Positions 24,976-33,378 of a DNA stretch of 38,404 bases are shown in pieces. The translations under genes and the position numbers were made by a program. The notes under the pieces were generated by a model. The model had not been told where the DNA came from and made no database searches. It was given only the letters and a program-made list of their open reading frames with translations. Every line of letters begins with the position of its first letter. The stretch's first letter is position 1. The stretch is from Verrucomicrobiota bacterium (GTDB taxonomy: Bacteria > Verrucomicrobiota > Verrucomicrobiia > Opitutales > Opitutaceae): contig JAUWBD010000024.1 of NCBI GenBank assembly GCA_030605125.1, positions 1 to 38,404 of the forward strand. Direction: 5' to 3'.

Positions 24976-27822
24976 TCACAGCTCCGTCCCCGCCACGATC
25001 ATCCTGAGCGAATCCAGCCGCAGCCGCGCCTTCTCGATCGCCGTGCGCGTCTGCAACACCTGCCTCTTCGCCAGCTCGATCTCCTTCGGGCTCACGTGGT
25101 CGTTCACCTTCGACAAATCCACCAGCCGTTGCAGCTCCGCCGTCAGCGCCGCCGCCGCGGCCTCGCGCGCCGCCTGCTTCGTCGCCTTCGCGCGCGCCGT
25201 CGCCTTTTCCGTCGCCGCCTCGACCATCGTCTTCAAGAGGTGCGCGTTAAAGCCCGGCTTCTCCAAAAAGCGCGGCAGCGGCGCGTCCTCCGCCATCTCC
25301 AGCTCCGCGTCGAAGGCGTCGTCGTCCGTCAGGTCCTTGCCATGGATGTCGAGCAACACCCGCACCGGCGTCGGCGCGAGGAAACGGTCCACCTGCCACT
25401 TCGCGTCCGCCACCGCCTCCAGCACGAAGACCGCCTCGAGCAGCAGATTCGGCTTCTTCGCCTCCAGCGTGCAAAAGGCCGTCGTGCCCGCCGGCGAATC
25501 GATCAACAGATCGATCGTGTCCTGCACCAGCGGATGATCCGCCGAGATGAACCGGATGTCCTCGCGCGCGATCGCCCGAGCCCGGTCGTAGGTCGCCAGC
25601 ATGCCGTCGCGCGGGATCGACGGAAAACCCTCCACGTAGGCGTGGCTCGCGTCGAGCGTCACGTCGCCCTCCTCGTGGTCCTTCACCCGCACCCCGAAGT
25701 GGTCGAGCAGCTCGCCCAGGAAACGCTCCAGAAACGGCGACTCGTCCGCCGCGCGCACCCTCTCGATCACCCGCTCCGCCACCTCGCGGTCGAAGGAGTT
25801 CAACTCGAGCAGCCGGTCGCGCCCCTTCTTCAACTTCGCCGTCAGTTCGGCATGAAAGGCCTGCGTCTCCTTCACCAGCGCGTCGAGCTGCGCCTTCGTG
25901 GTGCGCTTCTTCCCATCGACACAGTTCACCGCCAGCGCGAGCAGCCGGTCCTTGAAGGCCGCGTGATAATCGTCGCCCGCCTGCAAAGGCGTCTCCAGCG
26001 CGCCCAGCCCGCGGTGATACCACTCCGCCACGCACTCGTCCGCGCCGCCCACCACATAGGGCACGTGCACCTTGATCGACTCCGTCTGCCCGATGCGGTC
26101 CAGACGCCCGATGCGCTGCTCCACCACGCCCGGATTGAGCGGCAGGTCCCAGAGCACCAGATGATGCGCGAACTGGAAGTTGCGCCCCTCGCTGCCGATT
26201 TCCGAGCACAATAGCACCTGCGCGCCGTCCGGCTCGGCGAACCACGCCGCCTGCCGGTCGCGCTGCACCAGCGGCAAGCCCTCGTGGAAAAGGCCGATCT
26301 TGAAATTCACCCGGTCCTTGATCGCCGCCTCGATCGCCAGGAGCTTCCGCTCCGAGCGGCAAATCAAGAGCACCTTCGCCGGCGAGATTTTCTTCAAAAA
26401 CTCCACCAGCCAATCCACCCGCGGGTCGTCCTTGAAATTGTAGCGGATCGCCGAGATGTCCCCGCCCTCCTCCGCCTCCAGCTCGCGCGCGATGCGCTCC
26501 AGCAAGGTCGGCGTCGCGCCCTCCACCGGCGCCGCGAGGTATTTCCGCTTCGGGAAACCGCTCATCGCCGCGCGCGTGTTGCGAAACACCACCCGCCCCG
26601 TGCCGTGCTGGTCGAGCAGCGTGCGCACCAGCGCCTCGCGCGCGCCCGCCTTGCCCGCCTCCAAGGCTCCGAGCAGATCGGTGAGCCGCTCGGGGTCCTT
26701 GTCGAAAATCTCCGTCAGCGTCTTCTGGTCGCGCGCCGTCAGCGCCTTGCCCTCGACCAGCTTCTCCGCGACGTCCGCCACCTTCGCGTAGTCCTCCGCC
26801 TCCTCGAGAAAACTCTCGTAGTGGTCGTAGCGGTTCGGATCGAGCAGCCGCAGCCGCGCGAAGTGCCCCGCCTGCCCGAGCTGCGTCGGCGTCGCCGTGA
26901 GCAGGAGCAGCCCCGGCGCCTTCGCCGCCAGCTTCTCCACCAGCGCGTATTCCGGGCTGGCCGCCTCCGGCGTCCAGCCGAGGTGATGCGCCTCGTCCAC
27001 GATCACCAGATCCCAGCCCGCCGCCACGACCTGCTCCGCGCGCTTCTCGTTGTTCGCCAGATAAGGCGTCGCCGCCAGCCCGAGCTGCGCCGACAGGAAG
27101 GGATTCTTCTCCGGTTCGGCCGCCTCGCAATCGATGCAGCGCTGCTCGTCGAAGAGCGTGAACCACAGGTTGAAACGCCGCAGCAGCTCCACGAACCACT
27201 GGTGCATCAGCGCCTCGGGCACGAGCACCAGCGCGCGGCTGGCGCGGCCCGTCACCAGCAAGCGTTGCAAGATCAGGCAGGCCTCGATCGTCTTGCCCAG
27301 GCCCACCTCGTCCGCGAGCAGCACGCGCGGTATCTGGCGATTGGATACTTCGTGCAGGATGTAGAATTGGTGCGGGATCAGATCGATGCGCCCGCCGAGA
27401 AAGCCCCGCACCTCCGACTGACGCAGCCGCGCCTGAGCGCGGAGCGTCCGCAAACGCAGGTCAAACACCTCCGCCGGATCGGCCTGACCCGACATCAGCC
27501 GCTCCACCGGCGAACCCACGCTGGTCACGTCCGAGATCACATCCTCGCGCACGCGTTTCCCGCCGCCGACATAGACCAGGAGCTTCCCCTCCTCGACGAT
27601 CTCCTCGATGGCGAAGGCCGAGCCATCGCGCGCCGCGACGGTCTCGCCCACGCCGAAGCGCACCCGCTTCAAGACGGGAGTGCCCCGCGCATAAATCCGC
27701 CGCTCCCGCGTGGCCGGAAACTCCACCGTCACCCGCGCGCGGTCGATCTCCACGACGATCCCCAGCCCGAGCTCGGGCTCTCGTTCACTGACGCAACGCT
27801 GTCCAACGGTATCGAGTGACAT
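24976..27822 (-). CDS. rapA: RNA polymerase-associated SNF2-type ATPase RapA
   Basis: The 948-residue protein follows E. coli RapA almost end to end: N-terminal Tudor-like start VGQRCVSEREPELGLG, Walker A DEVGLGKT at 171-178, DEAH at 276-279, LLTATPTQLG, the helicase C part with LLCSEIGSEGRNFQFAHH and EQRIGRLDRIGQ, and a C-terminal end LRLDSLRMIV. RapA binds RNA polymerase and helps recycle it after transcription. ATG 27822 gives MSLDTVGQRC, matching the family start. An 8-bp hairpin lies one base upstream of the start codon. The stop is close to the repeat nest, and the gene borders the foreign island at its 5' side. Confidence 0.95.
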   Translation of the reverse strand: MSLDTVGQRCVSEREPELGLGIVVEIDRARVTVEFPATRERRIYARGTPVLKRVRFGVGETVAARDGSAFAIEEIVEEGKLLVYVGGGKRVREDVISDVTSVGSPVERLMSGQADPAEVFDLRLRTLRAQARLRQSEVRGFLGGRIDLIPHQFYILHEVSNRQIPRVLLADEVGLGKTIEACLILQRLLVTGRASRALVLVPEALMHQWFVELLRRFNLWFTLFDEQRCIDCEAAEPEKNPFLSAQLGLAATPYLANNEKRAEQVVAAGWDLVIVDEAHHLGWTPEAASPEYALVEKLAAKAPGLLLLTATPTQLGQAGHFARLRLLDPNRYDHYESFLEEAEDYAKVADVAEKLVEGKALTARDQKTLTEIFDKDPERLTDLLGALEAGKAGAREALVRTLLDQHGTGRVVFRNTRAAMSGFPKRKYLAAPVEGATPTLLERIARELEAEEGGDISAIRYNFKDDPRVDWLVEFLKKISPAKVLLICRSERKLLAIEAAIKDRVNFKIGLFHEGLPLVQRDRQAAWFAEPDGAQVLLCSEIGSEGRNFQFAHHLVLWDLPLNPGVVEQRIGRLDRIGQTESIKVHVPYVVGGADECVAEWYHRGLGALETPLQAGDDYHAAFKDRLLALAVNCVDGKKRTTKAQLDALVKETQAFHAELTAKLKKGRDRLLELNSFDREVAERVIERVRAADESPFLERFLGELLDHFGVRVKDHEEGDVTLDASHAYVEGFPSIPRDGMLATYDRARAIAREDIRFISADHPLVQDTIDLLIDSPAGTTAFCTLEAKKPNLLLEAVFVLEAVADAKWQVDRFLAPTPVRVLLDIHGKDLTDDDAFDAELEMAEDAPLPRFLEKPGFNAHLLKTMVEAATEKATARAKATKQAAREAAAAALTAELQRLVDLSKVNDHVSPKEIELAKRQVLQTRTAIEKARLRLDSLRMIVAGTEL

Positions 27823-27823
27823 G

Positions 27824-27844
27824 AACCCGCCGAAAAGGCGGGTT
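27824..27844. promoter_or_regulatory. 8-bp perfect hairpin abutting the rapA start codon
   Basis: AACCCGCC at 27824-27831 pairs with GGCGGGTT at 27837-27844 around five bases. In the rapA mRNA it ends one base before ATG 27822 and would cover the ribosome binding region. On the plus strand it is followed by TCTTG and resembles a weak terminator facing the island. Which role applies is not visible. Confidence 0.5.
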
Positions 27845-28031
27845 TCTTGTCTGGTTTCAACACCGACGTGCCGCAAGTGAGCGTCATACCTCCCCGGATG
27901 GCGTTAAATCTCCCCGTGCATTGGGAATCTTAAAGCGCCTGACAGCTCGAAACCAACAACTTCGCAGTTCGGCTTCTTGAAGCTTGCGAAAACAAATCGC
28001 TGCAGGGAAGACTTCGGACAAGGTCAAATTT

Positions 28032-28622
28032 ATGGGTAAAATCGAAAACTCAAAGGACCTCATTCTCCTGATGCTGTATGCGCCAGGACGCACAGGAAAA
28101 GTGTGCGAACCTATCAGCGGGCAGACACGGCTCATGAAAATGATTTTCCTCTTTAAAAAAGAGCTGTATGTTCACTTTAAGCAGGGGGATACTATAAGCG
28201 ACTCCGCATTCCCGAACTTTGAGGCGTATGACTACGGCCCCTACTCAAGCCAAGTATACGAAGACCTCGAATTTCTAGTAAACATAGAACTCGTTGCTAT
28301 TAAATCCGATAACAATGCAGAAGTCCTGGACGAGGAAAAGGCCGAATACAAATACTGGTCGATAACCAACGCAGACAATGGCTCAGCGACGCCAATAGGC
28401 AGGACATTTATGCTCACCAGCATCGGAAAGGAGTTCGTCAAAGAAGAACTCCTAAGCGGGAAAAACGCGATAACACCAAATCAGCTACTAATACTAGAAA
28501 AATTCAAATCCCGCTGTGTAAGTGCATCCCTCAAAAGCCTTCTCCACTACGTCTACAGCAAATATGGCGATATGACAACCAAGTCCAAAATCAAAAACCA
28601 AATACTTGGCACTAATGAATAG
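28032..28622 (+). CDS. YwgA/Panacea-like protein, first gene of accessory operon
   Basis: The 196-residue product has a helical N-terminal half with LILLMLYAPGRTGKVCEPI and TRLMKMIFLFKKEL (about 10-44), then FEAYDYGPYSSQVYEDLEFL around 63-82. The F-x-A-x-x-YGP-x-S-x-x-Y pattern resembles YwgA-type proteins and, more distantly, the Panacea (DUF4065/SocA-like) antitoxin fold, a winged-helix-like module. That link is an inference from pattern only. ATG 28032 is preferred over 27984, as AAGG lies nine bases upstream and the family pattern begins soon after. Codon use is AT-rich (ATA, TTA, AAA), unlike the GC-rich flanks. Its last eight bases overlap the next gene. A control or antitoxin role for the operon is possible. 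Confidence 0.72.
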   Translation: MGKIENSKDLILLMLYAPGRTGKVCEPISGQTRLMKMIFLFKKELYVHFKQGDTISDSAFPNFEAYDYGPYSSQVYEDLEFLVNIELVAIKSDNNAEVLDEEKAEYKYWSITNADNGSATPIGRTFMLTSIGKEFVKEELLSGKNAITPNQLLILEKFKSRCVSASLKSLLHYVYSKYGDMTTKSKIKNQILGTNE

Positions 28623-29070
28623 CAAGCCACGTTCTGAACTGGCGATGGTAAGAATCGCGCGGCAAAGATTGAAGGCCTCGGGCACTACTTCAAAGATCGA
28701 AGTTCCGCTACTAGGCAGAAGTATAGATTTGGTTTTTTTAAAAGGAACAGACGTTTGCTCCGTAGAATTTAAACTTAAAGATTGGAAAAGGGCATTAAGG
28801 CAAGCCCGAGACCATCAGTTGGGCGCAGATCTCGCCTTCATATGCATTCCAGAACGGAAGCTCTCGGAAAAGATGGAGCAGGCATTCACAGAAAGCGGAG
28901 TGGGCCTCCTATTCTTCGACCCCGAAAGCAGACACCCGTGGAAGGAAATTCTTCCAGCACGGAGTAGTCCAAGAACTTGGCTCCCTGCAAGAAATGGACT
29001 CCTAGCATCCTTTTATCCAACAACAAATGAGCTCACAGACAACAGGAATCACAGGGAGACATTTAGTTAG
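28615..29070 (+). CDS. PD-(D/E)XK nuclease-like protein
   Basis: The 151-residue product has the core EVPLLGRSIDLVFLKG...SVEFKLKDWKRALRQA. Asp38 on one strand and Glu51-x-Lys53 on the next match the D-(E)xK active-site layout of the PD-(D/E)XK nuclease fold; a following helix with RQARDHQLGAD and strand AFICIPE agree with it. It is short and has no other domain. The start ATG 28615 overlaps the previous stop by eight bases, and its 3' end overlaps the next gene by 44 bases, which suggests coupled translation. It could be a nuclease or a nuclease-derived binding protein; the residues needed for catalysis appear present. Confidence 0.72.
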   Translation: MNSKPRSELAMVRIARQRLKASGTTSKIEVPLLGRSIDLVFLKGTDVCSVEFKLKDWKRALRQARDHQLGADLAFICIPERKLSEKMEQAFTESGVGLLFFDPESRHPWKEILPARSSPRTWLPARNGLLASFYPTTNELTDNRNHRETFS

Positions 29071-30415
29071 ATACGGCACCCCGGCAGATCAGAAATACCT
29101 ATTGGGTCCATTTCGCGACACCTACGACCAACTGGTCGTAAATGCCAATATGCTGGCGCATGCACCGCTTGCAATCGCGGGCTTTCTCTCACGTGAAGCA
29201 AAAAAGCCATTTATAATCGACCCCAACACCCACGCCTTTCAGCATGGCCGAGACTTTCTCTTATCAGAAAGCAAAGCGTCCGATGGGAAAGTAAAAAAAT
29301 CCTGGCAAAAATTAATAGACGCTTATGGAGGCCCTTTCGCAGAAGCTATTCACGTCGCGGAGCGGAGTATCTTGCCAAATGATTTTAAGTCAGACGTAAG
29401 CATCGAGACGATATGCGCAGGCGTCGCGGATTTCCAATTAAAAACGATAAATAGCTACTTAACAGACAAAAAAGACGCTAAATATTTAAAGTTTGTTTCG
29501 AAAGCCAAAGGCATTCGACTGGACGTATGCACGCCCTCGCTGATCGTCGCACCCTATTTCTACCTGGGAGACAAAAATACGGCCGAGTGGATGGAAATCA
29601 ATATCAGATGCCTGCGATTGATGACCAAAATACCACCCGGAGGACTCCCCGTAGCGGCAGAAATCGTCATCTCCCGCCCCCTCATGACCGACAAGAACTT
29701 TGTCGATCACCTGTGCAGTTCATATAGCAAAATCCACCCCACCCCATCATGCATTTTATTATGGGTAGATGAATTCGCGGAGCACACGGCAAAAATAAAC
29801 GAGCTTATGAGCTGGGCCCATCTTATTGATCGCCTGGGCCAGATCGCACCGGTCGTTAATATGCACGGAGGCTATCTATCTACCATCCTATCAAAATTCA
29901 CAAAAATAAACTTACGCGCAGTATGTCACGGCCCAGAATATGGGGAGACACGAGCGGTAATTCCGGTGGGAGGAGGAATCCCAGTATCGAAATTTTATCT
30001 TCCCGCGCTGCACCACAGGCTTTCGCCAGCACACGCAGTCGGCGCCATTCAAGCACTAGGGGCAATGAATGATCGAGCGACGTTTCTGCTTAAAGTATGC
30101 AACTGCGCCCAGTGCCAAGCGATCATCACAGACGATCCGGAAATCGATATTAAGGTGTATTTCAACGCCAACGCAAAAAGCTTTTGGAGCGGGGGCAGAT
30201 GGATAACTCGCGAATTTCCAACCGGCGAAGCATCAGACCTCTGCACAAAACACTACATGTATTGCAAAGCAGCAGAGTTCACAGAATCGGACGATTTAAA
30301 GTCCGTGATCGCAAAGCTGAAATCCATACATAAAGAACTTCCAGAATCATCGGATCACATCTCGTCACACGCTGTCACTTGGCCAGCATTTCTAAAGAAG
30401 ATCGGTTTAGACTAA
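29027..30415 (+). CDS. Putative TGT-like protein with CxCxxC...H zinc motif
   Basis: This 462-residue protein has no family I recognise outright. Near the C terminus CNCAQC (Cys358, Cys360, Cys363) is followed by His409 in CTKHYMYCKAAEF. A CxCxxC plus downstream His is the zinc site of tRNA-guanine transglycosylases and of DpdA, the related DNA-modifying enzyme, though here the gap of 45 residues is longer than the usual 22-26. Ahead of it VVNMHGGYLSTIL and CHGPEYGETRAVIPVGGG resemble the glycine-rich late strands of the TGT barrel, and FIIDPNTHAFQHG may be the early Asp-containing strand. The catalytic Asp cannot be assigned. It overlaps the previous gene by 44 bases, and the SIR2 gene starts one base after its stop. 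Assignment to the TGT superfamily is tentative. Confidence 0.6.
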   Translation: MSSQTTGITGRHLVRYGTPADQKYLLGPFRDTYDQLVVNANMLAHAPLAIAGFLSREAKKPFIIDPNTHAFQHGRDFLLSESKASDGKVKKSWQKLIDAYGGPFAEAIHVAERSILPNDFKSDVSIETICAGVADFQLKTINSYLTDKKDAKYLKFVSKAKGIRLDVCTPSLIVAPYFYLGDKNTAEWMEINIRCLRLMTKIPPGGLPVAAEIVISRPLMTDKNFVDHLCSSYSKIHPTPSCILLWVDEFAEHTAKINELMSWAHLIDRLGQIAPVVNMHGGYLSTILSKFTKINLRAVCHGPEYGETRAVIPVGGGIPVSKFYLPALHHRLSPAHAVGAIQALGAMNDRATFLLKVCNCAQCQAIITDDPEIDIKVYFNANAKSFWSGGRWITREFPTGEASDLCTKHYMYCKAAEFTESDDLKSVIAKLKSIHKELPESSDHISSHAVTWPAFLKKIGLD

Positions 30416-30416
30416 T

Positions 30417-31619
30417 ATGCCGCCATGCAGCAGTAAAACGGTCTACGTGCTGGGAGCGGGATTCTCGGCCGACGCAAAATTCCCCCTTCAGCGTGACGTG
30501 CTGGGACAAATAATGGATCTGGAATTGAGCGATTTCCCCCTGAACCACATTAACGACTACCTGGAGCTCCAAAAGCAGGTAATGACCTTTTTACGTGTAG
30601 CAATCGATCATAGCGAGGCAATTTCAAGGTCAAGATCGTTAGAGGAAATTTTCACCCTTTTAGATCAATGCATAAGTGACGACGCAAATTTCGGAGGCCT
30701 CAGCTCCAATAAGCTTAAGGGAGTCAGGGAATCATTCATACGCCTCATACTCTTCTTGCTCTACCGAAGTGCTGAACAAATTCCCCCGCCAGCAAGAGAA
30801 CAATACGACAAGATAGCGGCATATCTCATATTAAAACGACTGCAGGCAGGTAAACAGGGTGATCCATTCTCAATCATTTCACTAAACTGGGATACATTAT
30901 TGGAAGATAGCATAATACGGGAGATACGAAGAATTAAGGCGGAGCGAAAAATCGACATAGATTTCTGCTTCTACACCACACCACTAAACAGAAAAAAATC
31001 GATTCACACACCATCTCCAAAGCAAAAAGCCAAAGGCATATATAATATAAAGCTACTAAAACTACATGGCTCATCTAACTGGCTACGATGCCCTGTCTCT
31101 AATGGAGTGTTTACTGGCATGGGGATGCCGGGCAGTTGCTACGATCTTTACGTTCCCCCAGTAGCCAGCCCCCTCATAACCAAGCTTCCTTCCAGCAACG
31201 AACAAGGTAATCCGCCCACTTTAGAGCCCTTGATTATAACTCCAACCTTCATTAAGGAGTTCGAGCTACCCCACATTCAAAATACGTGGCACAATGCCTT
31301 CGTTGAACTGAGAGAGTGCACAGAAGTGGTATTCCTAGGTTACTCCATGCCCGAAGCCGACTACCACTTCCGAACTCTTCTGAGGCGAGCCTTACGCCCA
31401 GAAACAAAAGTCTCTGTGGTTTTAACCGAAAACGACAATTTACAGCAGATTCCCAGAAAGTTTAGGTGGACCTCCGCGACAACAAGATACGCAAGCTTCT
31501 TCGGCGAGGACGTCGATTTTCACTACAACCGGGTGAGTGGGTATTTTTCCCATTGCATAAAGTCAGCTGGAGGGAGCAGTGAGATAAGGAAAAAATGCAA
31601 AGCATCATTACATAAATAA
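30417..31619 (+). CDS. SIR2-family protein (defence-type NADase candidate)
   Basis: The 400-residue protein shows the SIR2 fold marks VYVLGAGFSADAKFP (GAGFS at 13-17), ISLNWDTLLE with Asn157 and Asp159, LLKLHGSSNWLRC with His217, and a late VFLGYSMPEADYHFRTLLRRAL strand-helix. Asn, Asp and His are the residues used for NAD cleavage, so it is likely active. SIR2 proteins of this SIR2_2-like type act in several phage defence systems by depleting NAD. The C-terminal tail from about 370 is basic. It is the last gene of the four-gene operon, one base after the TGT-like gene. The start ATG 30417 lacks a clear ribosome binding site, which fits translation coupled to the preceding gene. Confidence 0.88.
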   Translation: MPPCSSKTVYVLGAGFSADAKFPLQRDVLGQIMDLELSDFPLNHINDYLELQKQVMTFLRVAIDHSEAISRSRSLEEIFTLLDQCISDDANFGGLSSNKLKGVRESFIRLILFLLYRSAEQIPPPAREQYDKIAAYLILKRLQAGKQGDPFSIISLNWDTLLEDSIIREIRRIKAERKIDIDFCFYTTPLNRKKSIHTPSPKQKAKGIYNIKLLKLHGSSNWLRCPVSNGVFTGMGMPGSCYDLYVPPVASPLITKLPSSNEQGNPPTLEPLIITPTFIKEFELPHIQNTWHNAFVELRECTEVVFLGYSMPEADYHFRTLLRRALRPETKVSVVLTENDNLQQIPRKFRWTSATTRYASFFGEDVDFHYNRVSGYFSHCIKSAGGSSEIRKKCKASLHK

Positions 31620-31788
31620 ACACCCTAGTGCATCTTACCTAGCAGACCGTCTCACCAGCCTTCCCTAACTGCCCCGGAATTCATCTCCCCAAGCTCATTA
31701 GGCACTCGCCGATGCTCGCGCTCAATAAAAGCGGCAGGAAGATCTGCAAATCCTAAAATACTCAAGGGCCGCCTTAAAGCGAATCAAC

Positions 31789-32532
31789 ATGCGATACAGA
31801 AGGTTCCCGCATTATAGTCGCTGGCTGGAATTCGAGTCCCACGATGACTACCTGAAATATAGCTATGCGGGAACGGAGCCCGTTACCTGGCTCAGTCGTG
31901 CGGCAGTTGACGCGAAGAAGCTGATGGCTCTCGTGGATAAGAAATCCACTGAGCCGACTCTGCATACCTTTTTGGAAAGCCATCCTTATCTCTTACCTGG
32001 TTTCAGCGATCTTCACCATGGTCCTTATGAGGGCATCATCGCGACCAAGCTGCCATTAGGCAAAGATTTCGTGACAGATTTCGCTTATGTAGCCTGTAAT
32101 TCTCAAACGCTCTATTTCACATGCGTCGAAATAGAGTCTGCGCGAAAAAAGCTTTTTCGCCGCGATGAAAAATTACATCGTGACTACCTTGATGCCCGCC
32201 AGCAGATCAGCGACTGGCTCTTTTGGGCACAGCAGCACAAGCGCGCCGCTATCGAAGCGTGGGGTTCACTCTTCAACGGCAAGCCAGCTTCTTGGTATAA
32301 TATAAAATTCCGGGGCTATTTAGTTTTTGGACGGAGAGCGGAACTCAATTCTCCGACAAAGCAGCAAAGATGGAGTGCAGAAGCGGCATCTTTGGCACCA
32401 GGGCTGTATGCAATGACCTATGATCGTCTAGCTCACCGGTTAAACTTCGTGTTACCAGGCGTAGACAATGACCGAATCGCCGTTTGTTCATACAAAGATC
32501 GTCGCTTCGTCGCCAAGCAAGTGATCGACTAA
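31789..32532 (+). CDS. Shedu-like immune protein (DUF4263 nuclease domain)
   Basis: The 247-residue protein contains TLHTFLESHPYLLPGF (58-72), then LPLGKDFVTDFAY with Asp97, then TCVEIESARKKLFRR with Glu114, Glu116 and Lys120, and DARQQISDWLFWAQQH at 135-150. That order (HPxLL, LGxDxxxDF, VEIExxxxxLF, QxxDWxxW) is the DUF4263 domain of Shedu (SduA) anti-phage nucleases, a PD-(D/E)XK variant. The N-terminal part is short, so it is a small Shedu. Base composition is intermediate between the AT-rich operon upstream and the GC-rich flanks. A 169-bp gap separates it from the SIR2 gene, and the HEPN-like gene starts 24 bp downstream on the same strand. Confidence 0.8.
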   Translation: MRYRRFPHYSRWLEFESHDDYLKYSYAGTEPVTWLSRAAVDAKKLMALVDKKSTEPTLHTFLESHPYLLPGFSDLHHGPYEGIIATKLPLGKDFVTDFAYVACNSQTLYFTCVEIESARKKLFRRDEKLHRDYLDARQQISDWLFWAQQHKRAAIEAWGSLFNGKPASWYNIKFRGYLVFGRRAELNSPTKQQRWSAEAASLAPGLYAMTYDRLAHRLNFVLPGVDNDRIAVCSYKDRRFVAKQVID

Positions 32533-32556
32533 GACAAAATCCATCTACAAGCATAT

Positions 32557-33183
32557 ATGCCCTCGCCCACCAAGCCAATTGCGCCATCAAGCGGCCCACA
32601 CTGGCGATATTTTCGGACATTATGTGAGGACATAGAGCATCTCGGCCGTTTCGTGGAACTCGTTCCTGAGAATCATGGGGCGTATTCCATAGAAATTGTT
32701 CGACTCCTTCTCACCACTGGTTCCGAGGTTGACGTTATTCTGAAATTGATTTGCGAGGCCATTCAGCCTTCATTTAAGCCGAAAAACATCACTGGCTACT
32801 ATCGAGTTATATCAAAACATTTTCCAGAATTTCCCGAAACGATCATTACTTCTAAAATCGATTATCGCGCTACACCATGGCAAGAATGGCGCGAGGATTT
32901 CCCACCTCGGTGGTGGCGTGCTTACAACGACGTTAAACACGAGCGAAACCGTTTTTTTAGCGCTGCAAACGTGGGCAACCTGCTAGGAGCTCTTGCTGGA
33001 CTGTGCGTTGCGGTGAACTATTACCAGCAGATGGTGCTAAAGGAGCAATATGCCCCCTACTACGCCGGGTTCATGTCTCTAGAGGATAGATCAATAGAGC
33101 ATATGCTCGGAGGAATAGATGGGAGGCCGGTTCAACCGAAGCTGCCAAATGCTCGACTCTTGTCTAGCTTTCTAGGCCGCTAG
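32557..33183 (+). CDS. HEPN-like protein downstream of the Shedu-like gene
   Basis: The 208-residue product is mainly helical. PPRWWRAYNDVKHERNRFF (116-134) contains Arg121-x6-His128, the R-x(4-6)-H signature of HEPN domains, preceded by a long helix region around 45-70 and followed by NVGNLLGALAGLCVAVNYY. HEPN domains are often RNases in toxin and defence systems. The family is not known to me by name and no second domain is visible. Close spacing to the Shedu-like gene suggests co-expression. An alternative is a non-catalytic HEPN-fold partner. Confidence 0.62.
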   Translation: MPSPTKPIAPSSGPHWRYFRTLCEDIEHLGRFVELVPENHGAYSIEIVRLLLTTGSEVDVILKLICEAIQPSFKPKNITGYYRVISKHFPEFPETIITSKIDYRATPWQEWREDFPPRWWRAYNDVKHERNRFFSAANVGNLLGALAGLCVAVNYYQQMVLKEQYAPYYAGFMSLEDRSIEHMLGGIDGRPVQPKLPNARLLSSFLGR

Positions 33184-33193
33184 CCCACAAACC

Positions 33194-33331
33194 ATGAGAC
33201 TCCTCAGCAGCCTGCTCGGAAACGCCTCGGAGATCGACATCGCCAAGGTGCAGCAAGAACTCGCGCCCGTGCTCGTGCCGGGCGAAACCATCGGGAAGGG
33301 TTTCACCGACCACCGGCTGATCCTGATCTAG
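33194..33331 (+). pseudogene. Truncated bacterial PH-domain protein
   Basis: The frame encodes 45 residues, LLSSLLGNASEIDIAKVQQE up to TDHRLILI, which matches the start of the YvbH-like bacterial PH-domain family, normally about 120-130 residues. It ends in TAG where family members usually have an aromatic residue, and the next codons still read RQGL before the similarity is lost and TAA follows. So a nonsense change and loss of the 3' part are both visible. It marks the right border of the accessory island. Confidence 0.7.
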
Positions 33332-33378
33332 AGGCAGGGGCTCCCAGTGATCGCTCTTATCGCTTAACGAAACAGTGA

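Noticed and set aside
29027-30415. Calling the TGT-like gene dpdA
   Set aside because: The zinc-site spacing differs, catalytic residues cannot be assigned and no other dpd genes are present.
31820-31850. A tRNA T-arm-like TTCGAGTCCC sequence
   Set aside because: It is within the Shedu-like coding sequence and no cloverleaf can be drawn around it.
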